From: Cyanodermella asteris
Lineage: Eukaryota > Ascomycota > Lecanoromycetes > Ostropales > Stictidaceae
DNA length: 64,000 bases
Assembly: GCA_900618795.1 (NCBI GenBank)
Contig: UYJD01000005.1
Coordinates: forward strand, 972,522 to 1,036,521
Direction of reading: 5' to 3'
The position numbers and the translations under genes were made by a program. Numbering within the stretch: the stretch's first letter is position 1; the number at the start of each line of letters is the position of its first letter. Positions 22,855-33,374 of this stretch are shown here, one piece after another. The notes under the pieces are model-generated. The model made no database searches and was not told the origin of the DNA. It was given only the letters and a program-made list of their open reading frames with translations.

Positions 22855-23600
22855 TCACGGCAAGTGAGGGTAGATGTTGCGGCATTGGAAGGCTTCGCAC
22901 GACGGATGTCCGTTCAATGTCTGAGACATGAGCCGTGTGCAACTTTGATCTTCGGGAACTTGCTGTCTGTTCTGAATGGTCCAAAACGCGAGGCTTGCGA
23001 TTATTCCACCAAGGTCGAATGTTGACGCTTTGTGGATGCGCCATGGGGTCCGCCCGTCAAACCGGTCTTGTTCTGGGTCCATTAGGTCGGAGAGCATCTT
23101 CCTACTCAGGAATATCTGTCTCTGTCTCAGATATGCCCGTGGACGGCCTTTGGCGCGTGTGCAATAGCGGATAGTCTGGTCTCGGAGCAGCGCAAGTGCG
23201 TTATCCGCAGCCAGAGCTTGGGTATTGTCATTGCGCAATGCGCAAAAGGCTTGTCGCTCAACAGCTACGCTATGCAAGTCAACAACCTGGTCGCTCGTGC
23301 AGGGAACCCAGCCAAAACAAACTACTTGCACCAGGATCGACCTGGCTGCAGACCTCTTCTTGCGTATCATGACATCGCCCGCGACTAGGTAGTAGGCCTG
23401 GCGGGCCTGCAGTCTGGACAATCCGAGAGACAAGGGCGACCCTGCAGCCATCGCACTTGCAGCTGCAGCATCACCTTCTCGAAGGATGGTGAATTCCTCC
23501 AGGGTGATGCCGAACCAGCTGGATCAGGACTTTCAGATTTTCAGGGACAAGAGAAATAAGACGTCGAATGCGCGGACTCTTACGATGCTGTGGATGCCAT
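22855..23600 (-). CDS. Hypothetical protein with a 17-nt first exon
   Basis: Exon 1 (23600-23584) encodes only MASTA plus two bases. A 65-nt intron (GTAAGA...CCTGATCCAG) follows, and exon 2 runs 23518-22855, giving 226 residues. The frame continues without stops from the acceptor, so splice site and start fit each other well. The first part (WFGITLEEFTILREGDAAAA) looks like an ordered, conserved-type sequence; third codon positions are mixed and the C-terminal ~60 residues are less convincing, so a further intron may exist. No family is recognised. Confidence 0.45.
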
Positions 23601-24553
23601 GAAGGCAGGAACAAGAACAAACTCGCGTTAGACAACGATAGAGTTCGGTCGATCAGTACAGATCAGAAAGTAATATGATCATCCATTTTGATAGGTGTGG
23701 GTGAGTTCAACGTTTTCACCATTTGCGGCACGTTGTCAGCAAGGTATACGAGCTGATGATTACTGTGCTCGATCTGTAACGTTGCATGCCTTTATGTATG
23801 GACGTGCAATCTTGATAATGTGGGTTGCTGCAGACGATGTGTGGTTGGATGCACTTCGACGATTCGCGAAACGGGTTTCAGTGCGATGACGGCTTCGGTA
23901 CACGGTCCGGGCGAAGAGTCGATCAAACCATCGGCCATTGATCGTATCCACTGACAGTACCATGATAATTATCGGTGTTGTCTCGAACTCTCGATGCTTG
24001 TGAGAAAGTCGTTAGCATCGCTCCGTACGAGGCGACTCTGGTCGGTTCCTGCAAGACTGTGAACGCCAACGGCGCGAGATCCCAGCATGCAAACAGGAGC
24101 GCCAGGCAGCTGTGCAGGTGATTCCTTGCTCGCGCCAAAACATACTCCAGGCGATAGAGTAGCATCTCAACAAGACTGCATGTCTTCCTGACGTATGGAG
24201 CCTCGAGGTGTACTCGTAAATGCGGGTGCTGACAGATTATTCTCACCAAGTGAGCCAGGGAAGCTGCCGCGCCATAGCAAAGAGGCTCCACTGCTGTTGA
24301 AGATCCTGGCGCTACACGGTAACAGCTGATCGGGTCTTACCCGATGGAGCGATTGATGCAATAGCTGGCACGTTCTGAAGAGGCGAGGAGGTAGCTGCTG
24401 GGATCCGAAAGGGTGGGGGGGCAAGGATTATTTGTTGAAGAAAAATAGCATCTTCTCGAGAATCATATTCGACTCCACCGAATCCACTTTGGTGTAGAAG
24501 GCCATGTTATCGCGACTTCATGTCGAAGGTACCACGCACGGCGTAATGTCTAC
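23601..24553. other. Gene-poor region
   Basis: Several overlapping minus-strand frames (for example 23923-24291, Leu/Arg/His-rich) look partly protein-like, with a possible GTAAGA...CAACAG intron near 24290-24340, but frames do not join convincingly. No transposon hallmarks. Confidence 0.35.
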
Positions 24554-25183
24554 ATGCCTGCGAGGGCATCGCTTCTAATCTCCTCTTCGGGGGCCAAAGG
24601 CGTGAGGTGGTTGCCGACAGTGGCGGCGCGCATGGCTGTGGTGGCGGCTTTCGCGGCCATAGAAGACCCGCGAGGCGTTTTGGCATTTCCACATTTCTCA
24701 GCGACAGCCGGTCACAAGCAAGGGCGACTGCAGACCTCACCCGTGGTGGAGCTTTTGCGCGGCTTGCTACAGCATTGCCAATCTAGTGGTGGACAGGCCT
24801 CTGCGCAAGAAGGCCTCGCGTCGCCCACGGCCGCAAGAACTGTTCGCTTCCGCTATCCAGCAAGTCTTTCTTCTGAGAGACGGCAAATGGGCGCGGTGGC
24901 ACCCTGGTGTGGTCCAGGTGCTTGAGCTGTAATTCAAGCGCTAAATGGGTTTACAGATGTTTGCATGAAACTAGTTTTGAGCATGTTGCAGATTTACGTT
25001 ACGATGTCGCGGTTTCGTTATTGGACAGGAGAATGCTCCGTCGATGCTATCAGGAAAGCGAATCTGGATCTCCCTCTGCTTGTTGACGAAATCTGCTCTC
25101 TGTCCACTCATTTTGTTGGGTTTGACGCGCATGCTGATAGACTTTCAACCTTGATCGACGCAATTGAGGGTCGAGGATGCTAA
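24554..25183 (+). CDS. Hypothetical protein (tentative two-exon model)
   Basis: Frame from ATG 24554 to 24917, a possible 39-nt intron (GTGCTT...TTACAG) and a second exon 24957-25183 join in phase to give 196 residues. The second exon looks the more protein-like part (DAIRKANLDLPLLVDEICSL). The intron is shorter than usual and its donor is weak, so the two halves may be unrelated. No family recognised. The 3' end overlaps the facing frame on the other strand by 39 bp. Confidence 0.25.
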
Positions 25184-25579
25184 ATGTTGGTTCCTTACAG
25201 ATTCCCAAAAAGTGTGCTCGACGTTATGAAAATCAAATGAGGATTTGAAGCCGGTGAGGGTGTTCAGCAAAGGCAAATGCGGTATCGCAGCTTTCCTGAC
25301 CAGCCAACAGGCATACCACGGTAAGGCGCGAGCAGCTCCGTTGTCGAAGCGAAGCAAAATATCTTCGGCGTTCTGGGCCTCGGCTCTCGGAGGCTCAGGG
25401 TCGAAACCGAGCAAGTCTGGCTCGGCGATCACGAAGGCAGAGATCGCCAGGCACAGCTTGCGGCCGGCATCACGGGCGGGAGTCTCTGCTGAGACCCCTC
25501 TCGAGGATCTCCCAACGCCCAGCTGTCGCGATTTGAGAGTGTCGAAGATGCCCGAGGAACCGACGCGACGGAGCTCCAT
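25145..25579 (-). CDS. Hypothetical protein
   Basis: 144-residue frame from ATG 25579 with strongly gene-like codon use (mostly C/G third positions) over its first ~125 codons: for example KLCLAISAFVIAEPDLLGF and NAEDILLRFDNGAARALPW. After FWES there is a GTAAGG donor, so the last 18 codons may be intron and the true 3' exon may lie further left. Upstream, another frame ends in TGA that overlaps this ATG (TGATGG), which may mean a missed 5' exon. No domain recognised. Confidence 0.4.
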   Translation of the reverse strand: MELRRVGSSGIFDTLKSRQLGVGRSSRGVSAETPARDAGRKLCLAISAFVIAEPDLLGFDPEPPRAEAQNAEDILLRFDNGAARALPWYACWLVRKAAIPHLPLLNTLTGFKSSFDFHNVEHTFWESVRNQHLASSTLNCVDQG

Positions 25580-26957
25580 CAGCGGAGTCCTTCATCCCGT
25601 TCATGCGCGCTTATGCGACCAGATAAGCGGAACAATACGTTCGTCACATTCCGAGACACCACGAGAGCCGTTTGTGAGACCGGGGTTGAACAAGCAGCGT
25701 TGAGACACCGCGAGTACATGCTGGAGATTCTTGTTCCACGCGCAGGCGTCATCTCACGACCATTTATGATTCGCAAGGACAGTATTGCGGCTCCATCGTA
25801 ATCCTCACGCATGTCGACGAGGAATTATTATTATCTTCGCGATCGCCTAGCGCAAAGCAGGCATAAACGAAGAGCGCTTTTTCATTTGGTGCGCTTTCTC
25901 TGGCCTGGGCGGGCCGGCTCTGCCTGATCCGTCAGCGCAGCAGATATGGTCTCGCTCTCCATTGGGCACGAGAGTTGGGCGCGAAAAAGACGGCCGTTGA
26001 GTGGATGCGACGGCGTTGGATGTCATCTGGATACGGTATAGTCCGGCTGCAGAGGCGAAGATCCGGCTCACGCCCTGATTGCACGGGCTTCCCTTCCAGA
26101 CCTCAGTCCTGGAAGGTGTCGTCTGAAGGCTATCGCGGCTGGCCCACGGCACCGCCATGCCATCGTTATGTACGAGCGAGCGACAAGCTCTCATACCACG
26201 TTCCCAAGCTTCCCATGTGGAAATCTCGATTTGGTCCATGCTTTCCACCATCCAATTCCACGTCCCGAAAACAGCCTCAACACGCCTGCCCCTGGCCATC
26301 GGACAGCTGGCACACACTCACAAGGAAGTGCTTGCCTGTCGAATCCAGCTAGATCTCGCCCGGGCGGTCAGTGCTGCTGTTTAGCTTCCGACACACACAC
26401 GCGCACATCCTGGCCTTTTTGGTGTTGTGCAGAGCTGGGCTCCAAGCTTCCTTGGGCCATAACAATTCTCGGCGCAGGACGTCCCTGGACGACCATTCTC
26501 TGCTTTTCCCTTGCAGGCCTGGCTGTGGAGAGTTCATCGTTCATCGCATCCGCTCTTACCGAGATGGTACAATATAGCTGATGCATCTGGTCCGCCTTTC
26601 GTTCGTGCCGGTCTTTCGTTCCATCCCGCTCGTCGGCTGCTGTCAATCCCTCGTGCATACTGTTCTCGGGGCGAGGCCTACGGCATTCCCAAACTGTCAA
26701 CCCAAGCCGAGCCTCAGCTCCCTCCAGGCGGACGCCTCCCGAATTCTAGACGACGCCGCCAATCTCTGAGCAGCCATAGTCTGTACTGGCGCAGGTACTT
26801 GACAGCTGCAGGGCCCATCGCTCTGCTGTGTCGTCCCTTTGCGCGCGTTTAACGCTTCCACGCTGCTGTACAATTAATCGTGCCGGCGACAATTGTCGTC
26901 AGGCTTCGGCCAGCAATACACTCGTTTGAATTCGTCTCCGTCGACTAATTTTCAGCC
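25580..26957. other. Upstream region of the GT2 gene
   Basis: 1.4 kb without a supported gene. The last ~700 bp are rich in pyrimidine tracts and are likely promoter and long leader of GT2. CGACTAAT followed by TTTCAG two bases before the GT2 ATG looks like a branch site and acceptor, so a leader intron is likely; GTACTT near 26794 is one candidate donor. Confidence 0.45.
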
Positions 26958-29759
26958 ATGGGTTTCTTGAAGAATTATCTGAAGCCCGTCGCTGCCGATG
27001 AGAAGCAGAAGGGGGCCGAGGAGAGTGCTCCAAGTGGGAACCCTCTCCAGCCCATGACTGAGAAGACCGGTTCTGGTGCAGCACCTCTCGTTCCGGCACT
27101 CGACGCTCCTACTGCTGCACAACCCCGACCGTCATATCCTCCTTCTAGCGGTCCTACACCATGGATGCGATCAGGAGCTACGACGCCAGCCTACGGCTCG
27201 AGAAACACCTCTCGCTCCACCTCTCCATACCCGCACGGCGACTTCAGAAACTCCGCGATGGACGACATCCTGGACATCAAGTGCGATGTCATGGTGAACT
27301 GGCTACACCAGCAGCAATTGGAGATGATGTGGACGGACAATGCTCCTGGCCAGGGTGTCGTCCTCAAGCGATCCCGCGGCCGTTTCACTACGTGCCCTGC
27401 AGAGCTCGCCGAGGAGACCGGCGGACTCTACGATGCTGTCAGACACTTGAATGTCAGAACGGCCATCACTGTCAACACTCGCGTCATCAAGCTGTTTCTC
27501 TCCCGATCGGACATGGCATACGTGCCGCTCCAGGACGGTCTCCGCCTCCAGATTCTCGATTCGATTGCCGACCTGCCCAGATGCCAGAAGCATCACTTCG
27601 CCGCTTTCATCCGGGATTCGTCTTTGTTGGTGGTCTGGGACGACGACCCTCGATTCGTATTGCAACGTGCCCAGAACATTGAGAAGCAGCTGATGACCAT
27701 GGTTTGGTCTGCCGACGAGCCTTCTATCGACATTGAGAAAGAGGCCATGAGGAGTCAGGTCACCGTTCAGACCGCTTCGGAGGACGATTCAATCCCTAGC
27801 GAGGCCAGCGAAGAGATCGCTGAGCCGCCAAGGAGGACGATGCTACAACAGCCGATTCTGACGGCTCTGACGCTCGCTCTCATGCTTGCCGCTATTGGTT
27901 CTGGATGGAGGAACGTTGTCGTTGAAATCGCAACCGACAAGTCCATGCTTCGAATTGCATTTGTTGCCGTGGTCCCCTTCCAGTGTTGGTTGGCGCTGTT
28001 CTTCTTCCAGTCTATCATCGGCAACTTGGCAAACATGCTTGGCCCCGTCAGTCAGGTCAAGCACAACAGCAAGTATTTCTCCGGCGTTCGCCCGATCCGA
28101 ATCAAACGCGAGCAGCTTCCCCACGTCACCATCCAGGCTCCTGTCTACAAGGAAGGCTTGAGAGCTGTCATTGAGCCTACCATCAAGTCCATCAAGACGG
28201 CCATCTCGACATACGAAATGCAGGGAGGTACTGCCAACATCTTCGTTAACGACGATGGCATGCAGCTGCTTCCCGAGCACGAGGCTCAGGAGCGCCGTGA
28301 TTTCTACGACGAGCACAACATTGGTTGGGTCGCCCGTCCGAAGCACAACCCCAAGCCTGTTGAGGGCGAGGTCGGATTCGTGCGTACCGGAAAGTTCAAG
28401 AAGGCTTCCAACATGAACTACGCTCTCGCCATCAGCACTCGTGTTGAGGACAAGCTTGCCATTGTAGACCGGCCAGCCGGCTGGACTAGCGACGACGAGC
28501 TTGCTGCTTACAACGACTGCCTCTCTCAGGTCATGGAGGAGGACGAAGGCCGCACTTGGGCCGAAGGCAACATCCGTGTCGGTGACTACATCTTGATCAT
28601 CGACTCTGACACCCGAGTACCCGCCGACTGCTTCCTTGATGCTGTTTCTGAGATGGAGGCCTCCCCGCAGGTCGCCATCATCCAATTCAGCTCCGGCGTC
28701 ATGAACATCACACAGTCATTCTTTGAAAACGGTATCACCTTCTTCACCAACCTCGTCTATACTGCCATCGAATTCGCCGTCGCCTGCGGTGACGTTGCCC
28801 CCTTCGTCGGCCACAACGCCATGATGCGCTGGTCCGCCGTCCAGGACGTCGCCATGGAAGTCGAAAAGCCCGAGGATGCCTACGGCTCAATGGCCAAGTA
28901 CTGGGCCGAGACCACTGTATCCGAGGACTTCGACATGGCGCTCCGTCTCCAGTCCGCTGGCTACATCATCCGCTTCGCCTCCTATAACGGCCCCGAATTC
29001 AAAGAAGGTGTCTCCCTGACTGTCTATGACGAGCTAGCCCGTTGGGAAAAATATGCCTACGGCTGCTCAGAGCTCATCTTCCATCCCCTCAAGTACTGGT
29101 TCGTTCGTGGGCCCTTCACCCCAATCTTCCGCCGCTTCATTTGCAGCTGCATGCCTCTGCACAGCAAGTTTACCATCATGGCTTACATTGGCACCTACTA
29201 CGCTCTGGCATCCGCTTGGTTGCTGACGGCGCTCAACTACTTCGTCACCGGCTGGTTCAACGGCTACCTGGACCATTACTACATCGATTCCTTCAAGATC
29301 TTCCTCTCCATCATCGTCGTCTTCAACTGCCTCGGCAACGTCGCGCTCGCCGTCTTCCGTTACCGGACGGGAACGCATTCCCTCTTCGGCGCGCTTTGGG
29401 AAAACTTCAAGTGGCTGCTGCTGCTCACCGTCTTCATGGGCGGTCTGTCGCTGCACGTCTCGCAGGCGCTGCTCAGCCACTTGTTCGGCATCGACATGAC
29501 CTGGGGTGCGACCAGCAAGGAAGCCGAGAATGTCAGTTTCTTCGAGGAAGTCCCGCGTCTGATGAAGCGCTTCAAGTTCACGTTTGGCGCGTGTTTGCTT
29601 GCCATTGCCATGATCGTCATCCTGGCGATTGCGCCCTTTGTGCCCGAATTCTGGCACATTAATCTGTTCATCGCCATCTTCCCGTTCTGCATGCTTATCG
29701 GCTGCCACTTGTTGCTGCCCATTGCACTGAACCCGAACTTGATGTTGTTTACGTGGTAA
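26958..29759 (+). CDS. GT2: Membrane glycosyltransferase family 2 (ZtGT2-like)
   Basis: Processive-type GT2 enzyme, 933 residues, single coding exon. It matches the conserved fungal GT2 protein which in Zymoseptoria tritici and Fusarium graminearum is needed for hyphal growth on solid surfaces and for plant infection; the polysaccharide made is not settled. Visible parts: a Ser/Pro-rich cytosolic N-terminus; two membrane helices near 297-317 and 333-355; the catalytic domain with NDDGMQ (~430), DSDTRVP (~549), TVSEDFDMALRL (~658) and ARWEKYAYG (~695, the (Q/R)xxRW position); then about five C-terminal helices. The D, D, D, RW set is complete, so the enzyme should be active. It sits in the plasma membrane by analogy with cellulose, chitin and hyaluronan synthases. 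Symbol follows the published name. Confidence 0.87.
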   Translation: MGFLKNYLKPVAADEKQKGAEESAPSGNPLQPMTEKTGSGAAPLVPALDAPTAAQPRPSYPPSSGPTPWMRSGATTPAYGSRNTSRSTSPYPHGDFRNSAMDDILDIKCDVMVNWLHQQQLEMMWTDNAPGQGVVLKRSRGRFTTCPAELAEETGGLYDAVRHLNVRTAITVNTRVIKLFLSRSDMAYVPLQDGLRLQILDSIADLPRCQKHHFAAFIRDSSLLVVWDDDPRFVLQRAQNIEKQLMTMVWSADEPSIDIEKEAMRSQVTVQTASEDDSIPSEASEEIAEPPRRTMLQQPILTALTLALMLAAIGSGWRNVVVEIATDKSMLRIAFVAVVPFQCWLALFFFQSIIGNLANMLGPVSQVKHNSKYFSGVRPIRIKREQLPHVTIQAPVYKEGLRAVIEPTIKSIKTAISTYEMQGGTANIFVNDDGMQLLPEHEAQERRDFYDEHNIGWVARPKHNPKPVEGEVGFVRTGKFKKASNMNYALAISTRVEDKLAIVDRPAGWTSDDELAAYNDCLSQVMEEDEGRTWAEGNIRVGDYILIIDSDTRVPADCFLDAVSEMEASPQVAIIQFSSGVMNITQSFFENGITFFTNLVYTAIEFAVACGDVAPFVGHNAMMRWSAVQDVAMEVEKPEDAYGSMAKYWAETTVSEDFDMALRLQSAGYIIRFASYNGPEFKEGVSLTVYDELARWEKYAYGCSELIFHPLKYWFVRGPFTPIFRRFICSCMPLHSKFTIMAYIGTYYALASAWLLTALNYFVTGWFNGYLDHYYIDSFKIFLSIIVVFNCLGNVALAVFRYRTGTHSLFGALWENFKWLLLLTVFMGGLSLHVSQALLSHLFGIDMTWGATSKEAENVSFFEEVPRLMKRFKFTFGACLLAIAMIVILAIAPFVPEFWHINLFIAIFPFCMLIGCHLLLPIALNPNLMLFTW

Positions 29760-30182
29760 ATTTGGCTGTTGGAGGGATGGAGCGAGGTTATACAGAGGAG
29801 GTTAATTTACGCACGGCTACGGCATTTCACTGGCGCATTATATACAGTCGGTTTGACAGACATGAAATTTTACTCGGTTGCTTGGGTCGAGGTCTTTTTG
29901 GGAATACAAAGCAGGAGTGAGACAGATCCTCTGCGGCAGTTACAGTTGCATATAAACCATGATATCATGAATAAACACATCCAATTTCCTGGCACATCCT
30001 TCCATTCGACGTCTACTTAGTGAATCTGTGCTTACATCCTTTCTGCGCGACATTGGCCAGTACTACGGTCTTCAAGACTAAGACCGTTGAGCATGTTCCA
30101 TCATCGCATCAGTTCATCTATGATTTCAGAGGGTCGTACATGGGAGATTGATAAGACTGTCGCGGATCCCATCGATGGTGTC
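29760..30182. other. Convergent intergenic region
   Basis: 3' flanks of GT2 and the transporter gene; no gene seen. Confidence 0.5.
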
Positions 30183-31637
30183 TCAATCTGATCGCTCAAC
30201 GCTGCCCGTCCGCGCCTCACCCTCGTCGCCAACCCGGATCTGGCCTTCCCGATTCCGCCACCTCCTCGCGTACCAATCTTGCGCATTGTAAATCCCATGC
30301 ATGAGCATCCCGACAATGAACCCGACCCCGTCATTCTTCGCACCCAACAGCGCAACGATAGTCGCGCTCATCACCGTCCAACGCCTTGTCCTGCGTTCCA
30401 TGTCTGGCTCCGCGTATCTGCGGCCCACACCATTTCCATCAGAACCTGCCGGCGCCGCCAAGCTCTGCTCCTCATCACTGTCTTCCCACAAATCCCTCGC
30501 CTGCTCGCTATTGACGCTCTCACCCATCTTCACCAGCTCCAGCCCAGCCAGGAAAAGTAGCAATGCAAGCACCAATGTAGGATATCCCTGACAGAACGCG
30601 AGCGCAAACTCACTGCCAAACAGGCCGAGCACGAGCTTGATCGTTCCGAGAAAGATCACACTCGAGCCTGAGCGGGCACCGAAACGGTATTGGGCTGCGA
30701 GGCCGCCGCTGCCGTGGCAGACGGGCATGGCGCGGAACCAGCAGCCGACCAGGTTCATGAGCGCGACTGACGAGCCTATCGCCGTAGCTGTCGGGGTTTT
30801 GAGGTCCGGAAACAGGTCTTCTGCCAGGTAGACGACGGCAACGATTGAGTTTAGGGTCGTCAAAGGCAGTTGGCCAAGGCCAGCGTCGAGGGCGCCGTGG
30901 AAGAACTGTGTTTCTGTAGGAATCACCGCGGGCAGGGGGTTCCATAACGAGAACCAGGGAAAGTCAGGTATAGATCCTTGGGAAAGTATAGTCGCGATAC
31001 CCCCGACAATGGCAAGGCTTGCGTAGCTGCCCACTGCGATGAGCGTGAAAGGGAAGCGTGGCAGCATGCTGACGAAAAGGAGTAGAGAGAGAAGAACTGT
31101 CTGCAAGATAATCCCGTCCCACTGAGCGAAAGTTAGAGGACCGATCATGCCTATGGACTTCATGGCGAGCGTCAGACCAGCTCCCATCTGAATGCCTTTG
31201 ACAACTGGGACAGGAATGGCTCTGGTAAAGACCTGTAAAAGTCCCGTCATGCTGAGAAGCGCGACGCAGCCGGCTACGAACAGACCAGCCGATGCAAGCT
31301 CCGCGGCTCCGAAGCTCTTGTTGGTCCCCATATTGGCAATGGCAACAGCTGCGATTGCCTTCATCGGTTGGACAGGAAGTGGGATGCCAAAGAAGATGCC
31401 CGTCAGTATGTTGGCAAGTCCAGAAAAAACCAGGGTGTTTGAGACGGAGATTGCATGCTCTTCATAAGGTTTCTCACTTGCTAGAGCTATGAATATAGGA
31501 ACGAATGTCCCTAGATCGCCGAAGGCTCCACTCATTTCTTGCCATGGCTGCTCTTTGAATATACGCCAATTCCGCTTGTTGAGCGATTTGACACGGGCTG
31601 TCTCATCTTTGAGGTAGGTCTTCAGTCGGCTTGCCAT
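30183..31637 (-). CDS. Molybdate transporter, MOT1 type
   Basis: 484-residue multispanning membrane protein, single exon. It carries the MOT1 branch signatures of the sulfate transporter superfamily: GAFGDLGTFVPI near residue 40, PVQPMKAIAAVAIA near 90, and MPVCHGSGGLAAQYRFGAR near 310, with around ten hydrophobic helices between. There is no STAS domain, which separates MOT1 proteins from SulP sulfate carriers. The molybdate taken up feeds molybdenum cofactor enzymes such as nitrate reductase. A cytosolic loop (DLWEDSDEEQS) near residue 390 is acidic and is followed by a last hydrophobic stretch. It is divergent from the mitochondrial uL22 gene. Confidence 0.9.
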   Translation of the reverse strand: MASRLKTYLKDETARVKSLNKRNWRIFKEQPWQEMSGAFGDLGTFVPIFIALASEKPYEEHAISVSNTLVFSGLANILTGIFFGIPLPVQPMKAIAAVAIANMGTNKSFGAAELASAGLFVAGCVALLSMTGLLQVFTRAIPVPVVKGIQMGAGLTLAMKSIGMIGPLTFAQWDGIILQTVLLSLLLFVSMLPRFPFTLIAVGSYASLAIVGGIATILSQGSIPDFPWFSLWNPLPAVIPTETQFFHGALDAGLGQLPLTTLNSIVAVVYLAEDLFPDLKTPTATAIGSSVALMNLVGCWFRAMPVCHGSGGLAAQYRFGARSGSSVIFLGTIKLVLGLFGSEFALAFCQGYPTLVLALLLFLAGLELVKMGESVNSEQARDLWEDSDEEQSLAAPAGSDGNGVGRRYAEPDMERRTRRWTVMSATIVALLGAKNDGVGFIVGMLMHGIYNAQDWYARRWRNREGQIRVGDEGEARTGSVERSD

Positions 31638-32231
31638 AGCGAACGGTCTTGGTGCTCCGAGGCCAACTTTCGACAGCTTACGAACAAGGCAAATGTCGTG
31701 CTGGACTTGGGGGGTTCACCGAACCAGCGGTTACTGAAGCACCGTGTTCTAGTAATGCGGTACTCCTTGGAACATGGCTTGCGAAACAGCAAGACGACGA
31801 GGAAAGCGAGAAGAGAATAAAGAGACAAATAACATGTGCTTAGAGTCTTCGTAGCAGGCTGACATGTCAAGAGGTTGAAGGTCACAGCAGCTGACGCGTT
31901 GGCCCAAGACTCCGGTGACGCCAGCCCGAGAGCTGTGCTGGGATCCACCTTTCCAGGAATCGCGAGACACATGTTCATTGGCGTGAGTTTAAGTACAAAA
32001 CGAACACTGTTTCTCGAAAGACGCTGGACAAGCGAGATACTGCAATTTGGCGAGGGGGTACTTGATCTGCAGGTCAAGCGACCTTCCGCGTGCTTTGAAC
32101 TCAAGCTGCGGACTGAGACTGATATCGGCTCGGAAGAACATTGATACCGAGACGAGACTGACAATTCTCCCAAGCTCTCCATCAAGCGCTCCCAGGCCTT
32201 AAGTCGAGAACAGCTCGACGCCGCCGCCAAT
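31638..32231. other. Divergent promoter region
   Basis: 594 bp between the transporter and uL22m starts. A minus-strand frame covers it (31622-32230) but reads from a non-ATG start and has no domain. Confidence 0.5.
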
Positions 32232-33374
32232 ATGAGTCTACACAGGCCAGTCCAGAGACTGGCACGCTCAGGTATATACTCTGTCTCGCATTGTTGCCAG
32301 AATCAACGTTACTAATGTCTATAGCCGCCTCAATGCCCATGTTCACCACCTCCGTTCGCCCCCAAGTTCGCCATATTCGCCCTACCCTCTCACAGAACCG
32401 TACTTTCCTTGGTTGGCTTCGCAAGAAGCGTGACTCAAAGCCTCTCGATCCCACGGACGACTTCTTGCAGCGCAAGCCGACTCAAGGCTCTCTTCCTCCA
32501 GCCCCAGCACAGGGCAGCTTAGCCAAAGGCAACATTTTCGACGATGGTACATCCAAGCCCGAAGGCGAAGGTGAAGGCAAAGGTGCAGTAGCGGAGAGGG
32601 CCGCAAGATTACGCGATCCGGAGCTCACGAGACCGGCGCTGGACCCCAGACCGAACGTACGCAAGCGGTGGGAGCGAGAGATGGTCATACGAGACATTCG
32701 CAAAGGCAAGAGGATCAACAAGACGACATTGATAGCACGAAATGAGCGGACACACGTCCTGAAAAGTCACTTCTTCAAGACTAGTATCAAGAAGCTGATG
32801 CCTCTCGCGCGGCAGATTGCAGGCAAGTCGGTCGAGGACGCGATTGTGCAGATGCGATTCAGCAAGAAGCAGGTGGCAAAGGATGTCTTGACGCATCTTG
32901 AACGGGCGAGAGACCAGGCCACAGTCATGGCGGGAATGGGTCTTGGTCCGGTAAGACGCAGGAAGGCGGAGGATCAAGGTGAAGAGGTTGAGCCTGAGAA
33001 GAGGGTGCTGGTCATCGATCGCAAGGGCAAGAAGCACATTATTTCAGACACAACGGCGATGTACGTTGATCAGGCCTGGGTTGGCCGGGGTACTCCCGAT
33101 CACGGTATCGACCGTCGCGCACGAGGAGTGAGGAACAGGACAGACAAACCATTCACCAGTAAGTCTTTGGTCTTGTGAGAGGGTCGCTTATCACGGTGAG
33201 GGAATCGAACTTGGTCACTGACGCTCTTGTGCAGGCATAACGGTCCAGCTGAAGGAAGAGCAAACGCGCATTCGAGAACAGAACGAACGTGCAGACAAAG
33301 AGGCGGCGAAGAAACCTTGGGTCAATCTGCCGGATCGGCCCGTCACGAGGCAAACACAATACCCGCTATGGTAA
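32232..33374 (+). CDS. Mitochondrial large ribosomal subunit protein uL22m
   Basis: Component of the mitochondrial large ribosomal subunit near the peptide exit tunnel. Three exons: 32232-32271, 32325-33158, 33235-33374; introns GTATAT...TATAG and GTAAGT...GCAG. The 337-residue product starts with a basic mitochondrial presequence (MSLHRPVQRLARS). The L22 core lies at about residues 170-280 (KSHFFKTSIKKLMPLARQIA, VEDAIVQMRFSKKQVAKDVL, then VLVIDRKGKKHIIS). The last exon encodes a Gln/Glu/Arg-rich tail ending near a PW-x-x-L-P motif. The length with an N-terminal extension fits fungal MRPL22. Confidence 0.88.

Noticed and set aside
27843-29708. Long minus-strand frames opposite GT2 (280 and 213 codons)
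   Set aside because: They are by-products of the strong C/G third-position bias of GT2; no start context, splice sites or domains.
31622-32230. 202-codon minus-strand frame upstream of the transporter
   Set aside because: It would overlap the transporter start and lies in the divergent promoter; Ser/Leu/Arg composition without any domain.
33181-33234. tRNA-like B box on the minus strand (GTTCGATTCCC)
   Set aside because: The T stem does not pair and no A box or acceptor stem is found; the segment is an intron of the uL22m gene.
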